From contig JAUXAX010000002.1 in the NCBI GenBank assembly GCA_030619685.1, positions 1-64,000 of the forward strand: a DNA stretch of 64,000 nucleotides. Direction: 5' to 3'. Source of the DNA: Dehalococcoidia bacterium (GTDB lineage: Bacteria; Chloroflexota; Dehalococcoidia; SZUA-161). The position numbers were made by a program, and so were the translations under genes. Below, in pieces: positions 43,840 to 52,556 of this stretch. How positions within the stretch are numbered: position 1 is the first letter of the stretch; every line of letters starts with the position of its first letter. The notes below the pieces were generated by a model. It was not told the DNA's origin and made no database searches. It saw nothing but the letters and a program-made list of their open reading frames with translations.

Positions 43840-45648
43840 TCAACTACTCTCGCCGGCCTCTGTCTCGCTGGTGTTTTCCTTTTTTTCAGCTGCCGACAGG
43901 CGTTGCTTCAGCTTGGATACGCCGCGCTGCACCAACTCTTGGACATCGGCCACCTCCTTGGAAATAGCGGCCCTGAAGTAAGAGCTGTATTCGCCCATGC
44001 GGCGAAACTTCTTGTAGCGATTCTTGATTAGCTGGGGTAGAGTGACTTGTTGAGCCTCAAGAAGCTCACGAACGATGGTGTTCTTGAGTAACCGAGCGGC
44101 TTCATCGGGATCGTTATGGGCACCGCCCTCCGGCTCGGGTACCACTGTATCGATGACGCCCAACTCCTTGCAGTCCAGAGCGGTGAGCTTCAAAGCTGAA
44201 GCCATCTCCTCCGCTTTCGTGGCATCTCGATAGATGATGGACGCTGCGCCCTCAGGCGAGATGACAGAATAGATTGCGTTTTCCAGCATCACGATTCGAT
44301 CGGCAACCCCAAGCGCGAGCGCTCCCTCGCTTCCCCCCTCACCGATGATAGCCGATACCACGGGGGTTGGGAGATCCGACATGAGGGCCAGGGTGCTTGC
44401 GATCGCCTGTCCAATACCTCGCTCTTCGGCATCGAGCCCGGGATAGGCCCCTGGGGTATCAATTAAGGTTATTACGGGCAGTCCAAAGGTGGCAGCCAGC
44501 CTCATAGCCCTCTGTGCCTTGCGGAAACCCTCGGGGTAAGCCCGGCCCTCGTTATGGCTTCGCTCCTGCCCAATTATGACCACTGCCTCTCCGCTGAGTT
44601 CAGCTACTCCACATACCACTGCCGTGTCGTCACCATAGTGACGATCACCGCGGAGTTCAACAAAGGATGAGGTGATCCTGGAGATATAGTCCAAAGCGGT
44701 GGGTCGCTCCTGGTGACGCGCTAGCTGTACCGTATGCCAAGCTTGCTCTCCTGGATGCTCAGGGGTAGGATATGGTTTACCTCTCTTGGTCATGGTCAGA
44801 CGGTATCTAGAGCCAAGCAGGTCGAGGAGTATAGATAGTAACTGGCGCAGCTTGGTGCGATCGACCACTTGATCAATCATCCCATGCCGTAGATGGTCCT
44901 CGGCGGTGTGGCTACCCTCGGGGAGAGGTTTACCTGAGGTCTGCTCCACCACCCGCAAAGGTGCGAAACCAATCAGCGCCTGTGGCTCGGCCACGATCAC
45001 GTCCCCAAGGTTGGCGAAGCTTGCATAGACCTCTCCGCTGGTAGGATTGGTCAGAACCGAGATATGAGGTAGCTTTTGAGCGTGGAGGTGCTTGGCTGCA
45101 GCTACAGTTTTGGCCATCTGCATGAGGGAGAGCACCCCTTCCTGCACTCTGGCCCCACCGCTTGAGACCACCGTGACCATGGGAATCCTCCTCTTAGCGG
45201 CCAACTCAAATGCTAGCGCCACCTTCTCACCGACCACACCTCCCATATTACCCCCCATAAACCCGAAATCGAGCACGGCGATGGCCGTAGGATTACCGCC
45301 AATCGTGCAAACCCCTGTGATCACCGCCGCGGTCAGCCCGGTCCTGCGCTGAGCCTCGAGGATGCGTTCCTCATAGGGCTCTTTTCCCGAGAAGGAAAGA
45401 GGGTCGATGGAGGTTAGAAATCGGTTTACCTCCTTAAAGCTTCCAGGATCGGCCAAGAGGGCTATCCGCTGCCGCGCTGGGAGGCTGTGATGGAATCCAC
45501 ATTCGGGGCAAACCCGGTAGCGGTGGTAGACGTCTGATTGGGACACATTGACTCCACAGAACAGGCAGTACTGCTCCCCTGTGTCTTGTTGCTCCTCGCC
45601 CTCATCCTGTTGCACAGGCTGGGCGGGAAAATCATCGTGTTTCTTCAT
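43840..45648 (-). CDS. accDA: acetyl-CoA carboxylase carboxyltransferase, fused beta-alpha subunits
   Basis: 602 residues that join AccD and AccA, normally two genes, in one chain. Residues about 28-55 are the AccD zinc finger (CLFCGVN...CPECGFH). The beta domain runs to about 285 (MGGNMGGVVGEK, VVSSGGARVQEG). The alpha domain follows (RGDRHYGDDTAVVCG, LIDTPGAYPGLDAEERG, IGEGGSEGALALG, SVISPEGAASIIY). It transfers the carboxyl group from biotin to acetyl-CoA to make malonyl-CoA. AccB and AccC are not in the window. Its start overlaps the ftsK stop by 4 nt. Confidence 0.95.
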   Translation of the reverse strand: MKKHDDFPAQPVQQDEGEEQQDTGEQYCLFCGVNVSQSDVYHRYRVCPECGFHHSLPARQRIALLADPGSFKEVNRFLTSIDPLSFSGKEPYEERILEAQRRTGLTAAVITGVCTIGGNPTAIAVLDFGFMGGNMGGVVGEKVALAFELAAKRRIPMVTVVSSGGARVQEGVLSLMQMAKTVAAAKHLHAQKLPHISVLTNPTSGEVYASFANLGDVIVAEPQALIGFAPLRVVEQTSGKPLPEGSHTAEDHLRHGMIDQVVDRTKLRQLLSILLDLLGSRYRLTMTKRGKPYPTPEHPGEQAWHTVQLARHQERPTALDYISRITSSFVELRGDRHYGDDTAVVCGVAELSGEAVVIIGQERSHNEGRAYPEGFRKAQRAMRLAATFGLPVITLIDTPGAYPGLDAEERGIGQAIASTLALMSDLPTPVVSAIIGEGGSEGALALGVADRIVMLENAIYSVISPEGAASIIYRDATKAEEMASALKLTALDCKELGVIDTVVPEPEGGAHNDPDEAARLLKNTIVRELLEAQQVTLPQLIKNRYKKFRRMGEYSSYFRAAISKEVADVQELVQRGVSKLKQRLSAAEKKENTSETEAGESS

Positions 45649-47975
45649 TCCTCCTCCTCGTCTGCTTCAGTGACCTCTGCCAGACTACCAGGTTGACCAC
45701 GGATGATAACCCCTTCCCTCTCCAGAGAGTCCATGATCCTTGCTGCCCGCGGATAACCCACATGCAGGCGGCGCTGGAGGAGGGAGGTGGAAATGTGAGA
45801 ACTCTCCCTGGCCAATCTCCTCGCTATCGCTAGCATAGGATCGTCGTCCCTTATATCATCAATCGCTAAAGAAGCGAAGGTTTCGGCCACAGTGTCACCC
45901 AAGTGTGGTGGGTAGAGGTCTTGTCTCTGCTTCCAGAATTTGACCACTCTGTCTATCTCCAGGTCGGAGGTAAAGCACCCCCGCAGTCGCTTGGGCTTGG
46001 CAGCCTCGGGTGGCATATAAAGCATATCACCCCGCCCCAGCAACTTCTCCGCACCACCCATATCAAGGATGGTGCGAGAGTCCACAATGGAGGTTACGGC
46101 AAAAGCTATCCTGGTGGGGAAATTAGCCTTGATCAGTCCGGTAACTACGTCCACGGAGGGACGTTGGGTAGCGATGACAAGATGGATGCCGGTGGCCCGC
46201 GACAGTTGGGCTAGACGGCAAACGGAGGGCTCAACCACCTCGGCTGCAGTCATCATAAGGTGAGCCAACTCATCGATGATGACCACCAGATAGGGCATGG
46301 GCTCAGTTATGAGCTGGGTGCGGTTGTAGCCGTCGATGTTGCGCACTCCCACCGATGCGAACTTATGATAGCGGTTATCCATCTCCCGGATGACACGGCG
46401 CAGGGCCTCGATCGCCTTGTCGATTTCAACGACTACCGGCGATATGAGATGAGGCACACCAGCGAAGTCCACTAGCTCCACTCGCTTAGGATCGATGAGT
46501 AGCATACGCATATCTTGCGGCAGGTTCTGCATTAGCAGGCAAGTGATAACGGAATTGATGCACACCGTTTTGCCGCTTCCTGTTTCGCCGGCAATAAGCA
46601 GGTGAGGCATCTTGGCAAGATCAGCGGCTACTGCTTCACCAGCGCTCCCTTTGCCCAACGCTAAGGCAAGGCTTGATTTTGCCCTGATCCTCTGGAAGGC
46701 TGGACTTTCAGCCACGCTCCTGAGGCGTACCAAAGCAGTGGTGCTGTTGGGAACCTCTATTCCCACCAGCGGTTTTCCTGGAACCGGGGCTTCGATTCTG
46801 ATGCTGGGGGAGGCGAGGGCGAGGGCGAGGTTGTTAGCCAAGGCGGTGATACGCTCCACCTTTACTCTCGTTTTGGATACCTCCTCTTGCCTCTCTACGG
46901 GGTTGCCATCTTTATCCAGCCTAACCTTGCCCTGCTGGTCTCGCTCTACCACCCGCTTGTACTTGCGAGCCCAGCCCGGCTCGATGCCAAACTGGGTAAC
47001 AGAAGGCCCCGGGTTTATTTGCAGCACTTTGGCCTCTACCCCGTAGCTGGCAAGAGCGTCCTCAATCAGCCTTGCCCGCTGCTCGTTGTCCGCCGTAATG
47101 AACTCAGTCTCAGCCACTTTATCGAGGAGTTCTAGGGGGGGCAATTGACCCCTTTCGGGGACAGCGGGCTTAGGGGTTGGCTCTATTTTCTCCTCGGTGG
47201 CAATGTCTGGCTGGCCTGGCAGCTTCTCGCTGGTCACTGTTTTGGGTTCAGCTATGACCTGATCTGCATCAAGCTCAGAGGTGGAGGGCTCCTTTGCTGT
47301 CTCGGGTTCAGACGCAGGCCGGCGGCGTAACCCATGGCTCAGGGCAATGATCGGTCCTATCAGCAATCGACGGGGAGGATACCTGCGGCAAAGCTGGGCT
47401 AACTGATGTCCCAATCCTGCAAGAAGCCGCAAGGCACGGAAAAGCATTGCTAGCCCTGCTGCCCTTGCTGCCTGGCCCAAAAGTCCAAGGGATCTAAAGC
47501 TGGTGCGGGGGGCGACAAGCGCTACCCCCGCCAGGATGAAAAGCGTGAGCCGCAAGGCTGGGGGGACAGCAGCTCCTTGGCTGCCGATCAGGTACTCCCC
47601 TGCCTTCCCACCTAGGCTCACCTCGCTGAATCTCGCATCGCCGATTGTGAGTCCGGAGGGATGGACTAATGAGAGTATACCCCAAATTGCTACGGTTAAG
47701 GAAAGGGCGCCCAGCCAGATGTTCCACCGCGTGAGCAGGCTACGCCATCTTAGCCTCCATAGTATGAGGACAGCAACTCCCGCCCATATAACCCACAGGA
47801 CTAGCCCGAAACCTATGGTCTCAAATATGACGGTGCCCAGCAAGCCGCGAAAAAAGAGCACCACTGCCACCGCTGATGCTATCACAACAATCCTCAACAC
47901 CATCCACTGGTAGCCTAAGAAGCTCTTGGATGCCCTGGGGTTGTTGCGGCGGTTCTTGGATTTCGATTTTGCCAT
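45645..47975 (-). CDS. ftsK: DNA translocase FtsK/SpoIIIE
   Basis: 776 residues. About four N-terminal membrane segments lie in residues 20-160. A Pro/Glu-rich linker follows, then the RecA-like motor with LIAGETGSGKTVCINSVI (Walker A), MLLIDPKRVEL, YLVVIIDELAHLMM (Walker B) and ATQRPSVDVVTG. The C-terminal gamma winged-helix (LLQRRLHVGYPRAARIMDSL) reads KOPS-like polarity sequences. It moves chromosome ends through the division septum. The gene is full length and overlaps accDA by 4 nt. Confidence 0.94.
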   Translation of the reverse strand: MAKSKSKNRRNNPRASKSFLGYQWMVLRIVVIASAVAVVLFFRGLLGTVIFETIGFGLVLWVIWAGVAVLILWRLRWRSLLTRWNIWLGALSLTVAIWGILSLVHPSGLTIGDARFSEVSLGGKAGEYLIGSQGAAVPPALRLTLFILAGVALVAPRTSFRSLGLLGQAARAAGLAMLFRALRLLAGLGHQLAQLCRRYPPRRLLIGPIIALSHGLRRRPASEPETAKEPSTSELDADQVIAEPKTVTSEKLPGQPDIATEEKIEPTPKPAVPERGQLPPLELLDKVAETEFITADNEQRARLIEDALASYGVEAKVLQINPGPSVTQFGIEPGWARKYKRVVERDQQGKVRLDKDGNPVERQEEVSKTRVKVERITALANNLALALASPSIRIEAPVPGKPLVGIEVPNSTTALVRLRSVAESPAFQRIRAKSSLALALGKGSAGEAVAADLAKMPHLLIAGETGSGKTVCINSVITCLLMQNLPQDMRMLLIDPKRVELVDFAGVPHLISPVVVEIDKAIEALRRVIREMDNRYHKFASVGVRNIDGYNRTQLITEPMPYLVVIIDELAHLMMTAAEVVEPSVCRLAQLSRATGIHLVIATQRPSVDVVTGLIKANFPTRIAFAVTSIVDSRTILDMGGAEKLLGRGDMLYMPPEAAKPKRLRGCFTSDLEIDRVVKFWKQRQDLYPPHLGDTVAETFASLAIDDIRDDDPMLAIARRLARESSHISTSLLQRRLHVGYPRAARIMDSLEREGVIIRGQPGSLAEVTEADEEEE

Positions 47976-47989
47976 ATCTACGCCTTTTC

Positions 47990-48589
47990 CTAAAACATGG
48001 ATAGCTGTTGTGGCTTGCTCTCCTCTTCTCCTACCTCCTCGGTTCGAGCAAGTATGGCGGGTATCTTGAGCATATCGGCCTCGATTATCTGGCGCAGGCT
48101 CTGCTGGTGCAGGGCGGCGGCGGGGTGATACATGGGGTAGTAGATCACGTTATCTCGCCTTCGTTCCTTCCCATGAATCTTGCTGACGGCTTCTCCGGGG
48201 AAGAATCTTGCCAGTGAATAACGGCCAAGGGTAACAACCATCCTTGGTGAGATTAGCTCAAGCTGTAGATCGAGCCACTTCTGACAGTTCATGATTTCGG
48301 TGGGGAGGGGATCGCGGTTCCCCGGAGGTCGGCATTTGATCACGTTGCAGATGTAGACATCGCTGCGCTGGAGACCGATGGAGTTGAGCAGATAGTCAAG
48401 GAATTGACCCGCTTGGCCCACAAAAGGGAGCCCTTGTTGATCCTCATGAAAGCCTGGTGCCTCCCCGATGAACACTATCTGGGCGTCCTCCGCTCCAGCG
48501 CCGGGAACCACCTTGGTGCGGGTTTCGGCCATCTCCTCGCAGTCCTGGCAAGCGGCTATCTCTTGGTAGAGCTCAGCTAGTGGTGACAC
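47990..48589 (-). CDS. uracil-DNA glycosylase, family 4 (Fe-S)
   Basis: 199 residues. Four cluster cysteines are visible (CQDCEEM near the N-terminus, then IKCRPPGNRDP and MNCQKWLDLQ). The active site is IGEAPGFHEDQQGLPFVGQAG, and the MYHPAAALHQ motif binds the base. It removes uracil from DNA. The last residues, QQLSMF, match the clamp-binding pentapeptide QL(S/D)LF, so it may be tethered to the beta clamp. I use the GTG at 48589, preceded by GAGGAGG; the frame open to 48628 is not needed. It overlaps the TSUP gene by 17 nt. Confidence 0.92.
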   Translation of the reverse strand: MSPLAELYQEIAACQDCEEMAETRTKVVPGAGAEDAQIVFIGEAPGFHEDQQGLPFVGQAGQFLDYLLNSIGLQRSDVYICNVIKCRPPGNRDPLPTEIMNCQKWLDLQLELISPRMVVTLGRYSLARFFPGEAVSKIHGKERRRDNVIYYPMYHPAAALHQQSLRQIIEADMLKIPAILARTEEVGEEESKPQQLSMF

Positions 48590-48971
48590 CTTGACCTCCT
48601 CGACTGAATAATAACATCCTACACCCAATGACCAGCAAGGCTATGGCAAAGGCGCGAGCTAGCCATTCGGCAGTAACCATACCCGCTACCCAGGCTCCAA
48701 GCAGCGAGAAGGCAACTGCGCTGGGAGCAATCCACATCGCCATGCTCAACTCCACGTTTTTCTGGCGGTAATGCATAAAGGCCCCAACCAGGGCTGTCAG
48801 CGTCATGGCGCTGAGTGCAACGCCTTGCGCAGTATGTTGTTCAACTCCCAAAAGTAGCACCATCCCTGGGATTGCAATCGTGCTACCGCCTATGCCGAGC
48901 ATCCCGCTGAATACTCCGGCAATCAAACCCACGGCAAGGGCAATCACAATATCCCCAACCACAATATCCAT
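48573..48971 (-). CDS. half-size TSUP (TauE/SafE-like) membrane protein, second of a pair
   Basis: 132 residues, about four membrane segments, and one copy of the TSUP repeat motif GLIAGVFSGMLGIGGSTIAIPGMVLLLG. Ordinary TauE/SafE transporters of about 250 residues contain two such repeats. Here the repeats are in two genes (this and 48983-49342), which may form a heterodimer. Its substrate is probably a small anion such as sulfite or sulfonate, but this is not decided by sequence. I use the ATG at 48971; the longer frame up to 49124 would overlap the partner gene. Confidence 0.8.
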   Translation of the reverse strand: MDIVVGDIVIALAVGLIAGVFSGMLGIGGSTIAIPGMVLLLGVEQHTAQGVALSAMTLTALVGAFMHYRQKNVELSMAMWIAPSAVAFSLLGAWVAGMVTAEWLARAFAIALLVIGCRMLLFSRGGQGVTTS

Positions 48972-48982
48972 GCACTCTTGAC

Positions 48983-49342
48983 CTACCTCAGCAACAGTAT
49001 CGCGGCAATAGCTATAGCGTATACGCCGAAAATCTGTCGCAGCCTGTGAGGGGGCATCTTCATCATCAGTTTTGCCCCGACGATAGCGCCTATGACGCTT
49101 CCGGCGCCTATTGTTGCCACCCACTCCCAGCTGACATCTCCCCGCAAGCCATATACCAGGGCGCCCATCATGGCGATGGGAATTATGATAGCGAGAGAAG
49201 TGCCGTGAGCCTTATGCTGGTTCAGACACAACACTCCAGCCAGCATCGGGACTAGGATGATTCCTCCACCGATCCCCAGGAACCCAGCCAGCATCCCCGC
49301 CCCCGCCCCGGACGCTAAATACCAGGCTGTCTTTGTTTGCAT
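48983..49342 (-). CDS. half-size TSUP (TauE/SafE-like) membrane protein, first of a pair
   Basis: 119 residues. It opens with SGAGAGMLAGFLGIGGGIILVPMLAGVL, the N-terminal TSUP repeat, has about four membrane segments and ends in IFGVYAIAIAAILLLR. The next gene starts 11 bp after its stop and carries the second repeat. Both frames are intact and each has its own start, so this looks like a true split into two subunits, not a frameshift, although an ancient frameshift cannot be excluded. Confidence 0.8.
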   Translation of the reverse strand: MQTKTAWYLASGAGAGMLAGFLGIGGGIILVPMLAGVLCLNQHKAHGTSLAIIIPIAMMGALVYGLRGDVSWEWVATIGAGSVIGAIVGAKLMMKMPPHRLRQIFGVYAIAIAAILLLR

Positions 49343-49833
49343 AACTGCTTATCTCAGGATGATAGCACAGCCCCTATATCAAGTCAACGAAGCTATCGAT
49401 GAGCATTTGACAAGGCTGATTCTTGGCATCTCCGCGCTCGCGGCCGCCTCAGCGGGCAACCAAGTTAAGGGCGGAGGCGTTAGGCTCTTTTCGTCGTCTC
49501 GGGGGTTGCATTTGAAGCTACTTTGAATTGGTCTGCCGAGAAGAATGCCGTTGGCGTGGAAGGCGAAGGGGGCAGTAGGAGACTTCTCAGAACTCTCCTA
49601 CTGAGGGTGGCAAGAGACCTTTGACAATTAGCAATCAAGGCTGCAAAAAAGAAGCCCGCGTTGGTAAACAAGCAACATCATCGCGGGCTGGGGCTTTGAG
49701 CAAACAGGCCTTTCTGGGGATGCGGACCTCTGTTTATAAGAAGAATGATTAATTTATGAGAGCAATGATTTAGCGGTCCTTGTGCAGCTTCCCCCGATTT
49801 TCTGATTCTGGCGGTAGAGATCTTTGGTGGCTG
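49343..49833. other. gene-free region between the TSUP pair and acpP
   Basis: 491 bp without a convincing gene. It holds a perfect 10-bp hairpin (CAGTAGGAGA 49573-49582 with TCTCCTACTG 49594-49603, 11-nt loop) and the minus-strand terminator at 49643-49690. A 55-codon open frame from the ATG at 49360 on the plus strand has no ribosome site and is not called. Confidence 0.6.
49643..49690 (-). terminator. rho-independent terminator of the fatty acid operon
   Basis: Read on the minus strand, AGCCCGCG (49689-49682) and CGCGGGCT (49660-49653) form a perfect 8-bp stem, followed by TCTTTTTT (49652-49645). It lies about 145 nt after the acpP stop, so it should end the yceD-to-acpP transcript. Confidence 0.85.
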
Positions 49834-50094
49834 CTACTCGTCCTCTACGCCCTGCTCTTTGAGATAATCAACCGCATCTTGCACGGTTTTTATCTTCTCG
49901 GCGTCCTCATCCGGAATCTCCAGGCGTTTCGATTCGTTGCTGAATACCTCCTCGAGAGACATTACCAACTCTACCAAGTCGAGGGAGTCAGCGTTAAGAT
50001 CATCGACGAAGGATGCTTCGGGTTTTACTTCCGACTCTTCGACGCCTAACTGCTCTACGACGATCTTTCTTACCCGCTCAAGAACGGTTGCCAT
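49834..50094 (-). CDS. acpP: acyl carrier protein
   Basis: 86 residues, acidic. The phosphopantetheine Ser is in [18 protein letters not shown], preceded by EASFVDDL. It carries growing acyl chains in fatty acid synthesis. It is the last gene of the run yceD-rpmF-fabD-fabG-nusB-acpP and is followed by a strong terminator. GGGGG precedes the ATG by about 8 nt. Confidence 0.95.
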   Translation of the reverse strand: MATVLERVRKIVVEQLGVEESEVKPEASFVDDLNADSLDLVELVMSLEEVFSNESKRLEIPDEDAEKIKTVQDAVDYLKEQGVEDE

Positions 50095-50135
50095 CCTGTA
50101 ACCCCCTTCTGATATATTGCGCGCTGGATTGATAG

Positions 50136-50552
50136 CTATCGGCTGTCGACTTGGGCCTGGCTGATGGCCCCCAGAACTCCGTTGATGAATCTGGATGAAT
50201 TGTAGCTGCCAAAGGTCTTGGCCAGTTCTACTGCCTCGTTTATGGCTACCTTTAGCGGCACCTTATTTTCTATCAAAATCTCAAAAATTGCAAGCCTCAG
50301 TATATTCCTGTCGATGGCTGAGAGTTGCTCCACAGGCCAGTTGGGGGCATGGGCCTTAATCAGGGAGTCAATTCGGTCCTTGTTCTCGAGCACACCCCTG
50401 ATCAGCTCTCGTGCGTATGATAAAGCTGGTTCGGGCAACGTTCGCTCCTCACCCAGCCAGCTCAAAGAGACCTCCGGGTCGTGTCCTGATGAATCGCTCT
50501 CAAACAGCGCTTGCAGTGCTACGATTCTGGCCTTGCGCCTTACATATGCCAT
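50136..50552 (-). CDS. nusB: transcription antitermination factor NusB
   Basis: 138 residues, all-helical. Family marks are [16 protein letters not shown] at the N-terminus, [23 protein letters not shown] and [30 protein letters not shown]. With NusE it binds boxA RNA for rRNA antitermination. Its place between fabG and acpP is unusual; in most bacteria nusB sits with ribH or accBC. The gap to acpP is 41 bp. Confidence 0.93.
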   Translation of the reverse strand: MAYVRRKARIVALQALFESDSSGHDPEVSLSWLGEERTLPEPALSYARELIRGVLENKDRIDSLIKAHAPNWPVEQLSAIDRNILRLAIFEILIENKVPLKVAINEAVELAKTFGSYNSSRFINGVLGAISQAQVDSR

Positions 50553-50609
50553 AAACTCCTCAGCTATAAAAGCTACCGACTAGCAGGCGAATCTACTGAT
50601 AGAAATCGA

Positions 50610-51359
50610 TCATGTCATAACCATCCCGCCGTCCACATTCAGCACATGGCCGGTGATATAGTGTGCCTCCTCTGAGGCAAGGAAGGCCACGGCATTGGCC
50701 ACATCCTTAGGCAGGCCTGCGTATCCGAGAGGGATTTGCCTGAGGAACTCCTGCTTCGCATTATCGCTGAGTCTCTTGGTCATCTCGGTGTCGATAAATC
50801 CGGGGGCAATGGCATTGGCAGTTACGCCTCGTACAGCGACCTCCCTCGCGGTGGCCTTGGTGAGTCCTATTAGACCAGCCTTTGCGGCGGCATAGTTGGC
50901 TTGCCCTGCATTCCCGATCAGGCCTACGACGCTTGCGATATTGATGATCCGGCCCCAGCGCTGCCTTATCATATGTCTCACCACCGCCCGGGTGCAAAGG
51001 AAAGCCCCTTTTAGGTTGGTGGCCAATACCTGATCCCAATCGGTGCTGGACATTCTCATGAGCAGGGTATCTCGGGTAATCCCGGCATTGTTCACCAGGA
51101 TGTCGATTTGGCCGAAGGAGGATACTGTCTGGTCGACGAGGTTGGCCACTTCCTCCTGCACAGTAACATCGGCGGTGATGGCAATGCTCTTTCCATTCTT
51201 GGCCATGATTTCAGCTGCCACCTCATTTGCGGAAGTGGCGTTGATGTCATTGATTACCACGCTGGCACCGTGCTCTGCCAGGGTCAATGCTATCTCACGA
51301 CCAATGCCTTGGCCGCTTCCGGTAACTATGGCAACTCTTGCAGATAAGTTCATTGTCAA
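50610..51359 (-). CDS. fabG: 3-oxoacyl-[acyl-carrier-protein] reductase
   Basis: 249-residue short-chain dehydrogenase. The cofactor motif is VTGSGQGIGREIALTLAEHG (an unusual Gln in the TGxxxGIG loop), with NNAGITRD, the catalytic Ser-Tyr-Lys (NIASVVG, YAAAKAG) and the C-terminal ITGHVLNVDGGMVM typical of FabG. It reduces 3-oxoacyl-ACP with NADPH. It stands between fabD and nusB in the fatty acid cluster, which supports FabG over other SDR roles. Confidence 0.94.
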   Translation of the reverse strand: MTMNLSARVAIVTGSGQGIGREIALTLAEHGASVVINDINATSANEVAAEIMAKNGKSIAITADVTVQEEVANLVDQTVSSFGQIDILVNNAGITRDTLLMRMSSTDWDQVLATNLKGAFLCTRAVVRHMIRQRWGRIINIASVVGLIGNAGQANYAAAKAGLIGLTKATAREVAVRGVTANAIAPGFIDTEMTKRLSDNAKQEFLRQIPLGYAGLPKDVANAVAFLASEEAHYITGHVLNVDGGMVMT

Positions 51360-51396
51360 CTCTCACTCTGGAGATTTCGATGAGACGACGTGTTCT

Positions 51397-52338
51397 TCAG
51401 AGGCTTATGGCTTTGATCGACTCCAGATCGCTCATATTGAGAACCTGCACTTCGTTGCTGATCCTTTTGATCAGTCCAGAGAGCACCTGGCCGGGGCCAA
51501 TCTCAATGAAAGTGGAAACTCCGACCCCTACCATATATTCCACTGAGGGCTGCCACTGAACACAGTGACATAGCTGCCGTAGGAGCTCCTCTTTCACTTC
51601 ATCAGGGCTGGTGAGCGGCTGAGCAGTGCTGTTAGCGACTATCGGAACTTGAGGAAGACTGAAGCTAACCTGTGAGATGGCCTGGGCCATGCCTTCGACT
51701 GTAGGCTGCATCAGAACGGAATGAAAAGCGGCGCTGACCTGAAGGGGCACTACCCTCCGTGCTCCCCTGGCTCTAGCCAAGTCCATGCAGCGGGCCAATG
51801 ACTCTCTGGTGCCGCTGATAGCGATCTGCCCTGAGCAGTTGAAGTTGGCTATCTGGGCACCGGTCTCCAGGCATACCTCCTCTAATGATGCTTCATCAAG
51901 TCCAATGATTGCTGCCATACCTCCAGGTTTGGTTTTGCCCGCTTCGTGCATCAAGCGCCCTCGCTCTCTGACAAGGCGAACTGCATCAGGAAGTTCAATG
52001 ACGTTGGCGGCCACCAGCGCAGTGTACTCACCGAGGCTGTGACCTGCGACAAAAGCTGGCTTCAATGGAATGCCGAACTCTGAAGCGGCTCTTAGGCAAG
52101 CGATGCTGGCTGCCAGTATCGCTGGCTGGGCATTGATGGTCTCGCGCAGCTCCTCCTCGGGTCCCTCAAAACAAAGTCGTGCCAGAGGCATCTGGAGCGC
52201 TGAATCGGCCTCCTCGAAGACTTCCCTGGCCTGGCGTGAGCTCTGGTACAGGTTATGGCCCATACCTACTGCCTGTGAGCCCTGGCCGGGAAAGACAAAA
52301 GCGATCTTGGGTGTTGACTTTGTTTCCAGCTCAACCAT
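51397..52338 (-). CDS. fabD: malonyl-CoA-ACP transacylase
   Basis: 313 residues. It has FVFPGQGSQAVGMG at the N-terminus, the nucleophile Ser in GHSLGEYTALVAA, the malonyl-binding Arg in VRERGRLMHEA, VSAAFHSVLM (catalytic His) and FIEIGPGQVLSGLIKRI. It loads malonyl groups onto the ACP encoded downstream. The gap to fabG is 37 bp and to rpmF 16 bp, so they form one operon. Confidence 0.95.
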   Translation of the reverse strand: MVELETKSTPKIAFVFPGQGSQAVGMGHNLYQSSRQAREVFEEADSALQMPLARLCFEGPEEELRETINAQPAILAASIACLRAASEFGIPLKPAFVAGHSLGEYTALVAANVIELPDAVRLVRERGRLMHEAGKTKPGGMAAIIGLDEASLEEVCLETGAQIANFNCSGQIAISGTRESLARCMDLARARGARRVVPLQVSAAFHSVLMQPTVEGMAQAISQVSFSLPQVPIVANSTAQPLTSPDEVKEELLRQLCHCVQWQPSVEYMVGVGVSTFIEIGPGQVLSGLIKRISNEVQVLNMSDLESIKAISL

Positions 52339-52354
52339 GAGCTGCCTCCACAGA

Positions 52355-52549
52355 TTACTGGCTTTCTTTGGGCTTGCTTTCTGTGATCACTTCCCTTCCC
52401 CTATAGGTCCCGCAAAAAGGGCAAACTTGGTGAGCAGGTTTGATGTTGTGACATTGGGTACAAGGCACAAGGGAGGGGATAGCCAACTTGAGGTGGCTGC
52501 GCCTTTTCCCCTGTCGCGCCTTAGCATATTTCCTTTTGGGCAGAGCCAT
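52355..52549 (-). CDS. rpmF: 50S ribosomal protein L32
   Basis: 64 residues. It starts with MALPKRKYAKARQGKRRSH, has the zinc-binding pairs CTQC and CPFC (the C+ form), and GTYRGREVI. It lies between yceD and the fatty acid genes, the common yceD-rpmF-fab arrangement. Confidence 0.95.
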   Translation of the reverse strand: MALPKRKYAKARQGKRRSHLKLAIPSLVPCTQCHNIKPAHQVCPFCGTYRGREVITESKPKESQ

Positions 52550-52556
52550 GATCTGG

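Noticed and set aside
48573..49342. Frameshift splitting a single TauE gene
   Set aside because: Both frames have proper starts and stops with an 11-bp gap and coherent membrane segments; kept as two genes, with the alternative noted.
49360..49526. 55-codon plus-strand frame between the TSUP genes and acpP
   Set aside because: No ribosome site, Ala/Leu-rich composition without pattern, and it ends beside hairpins.
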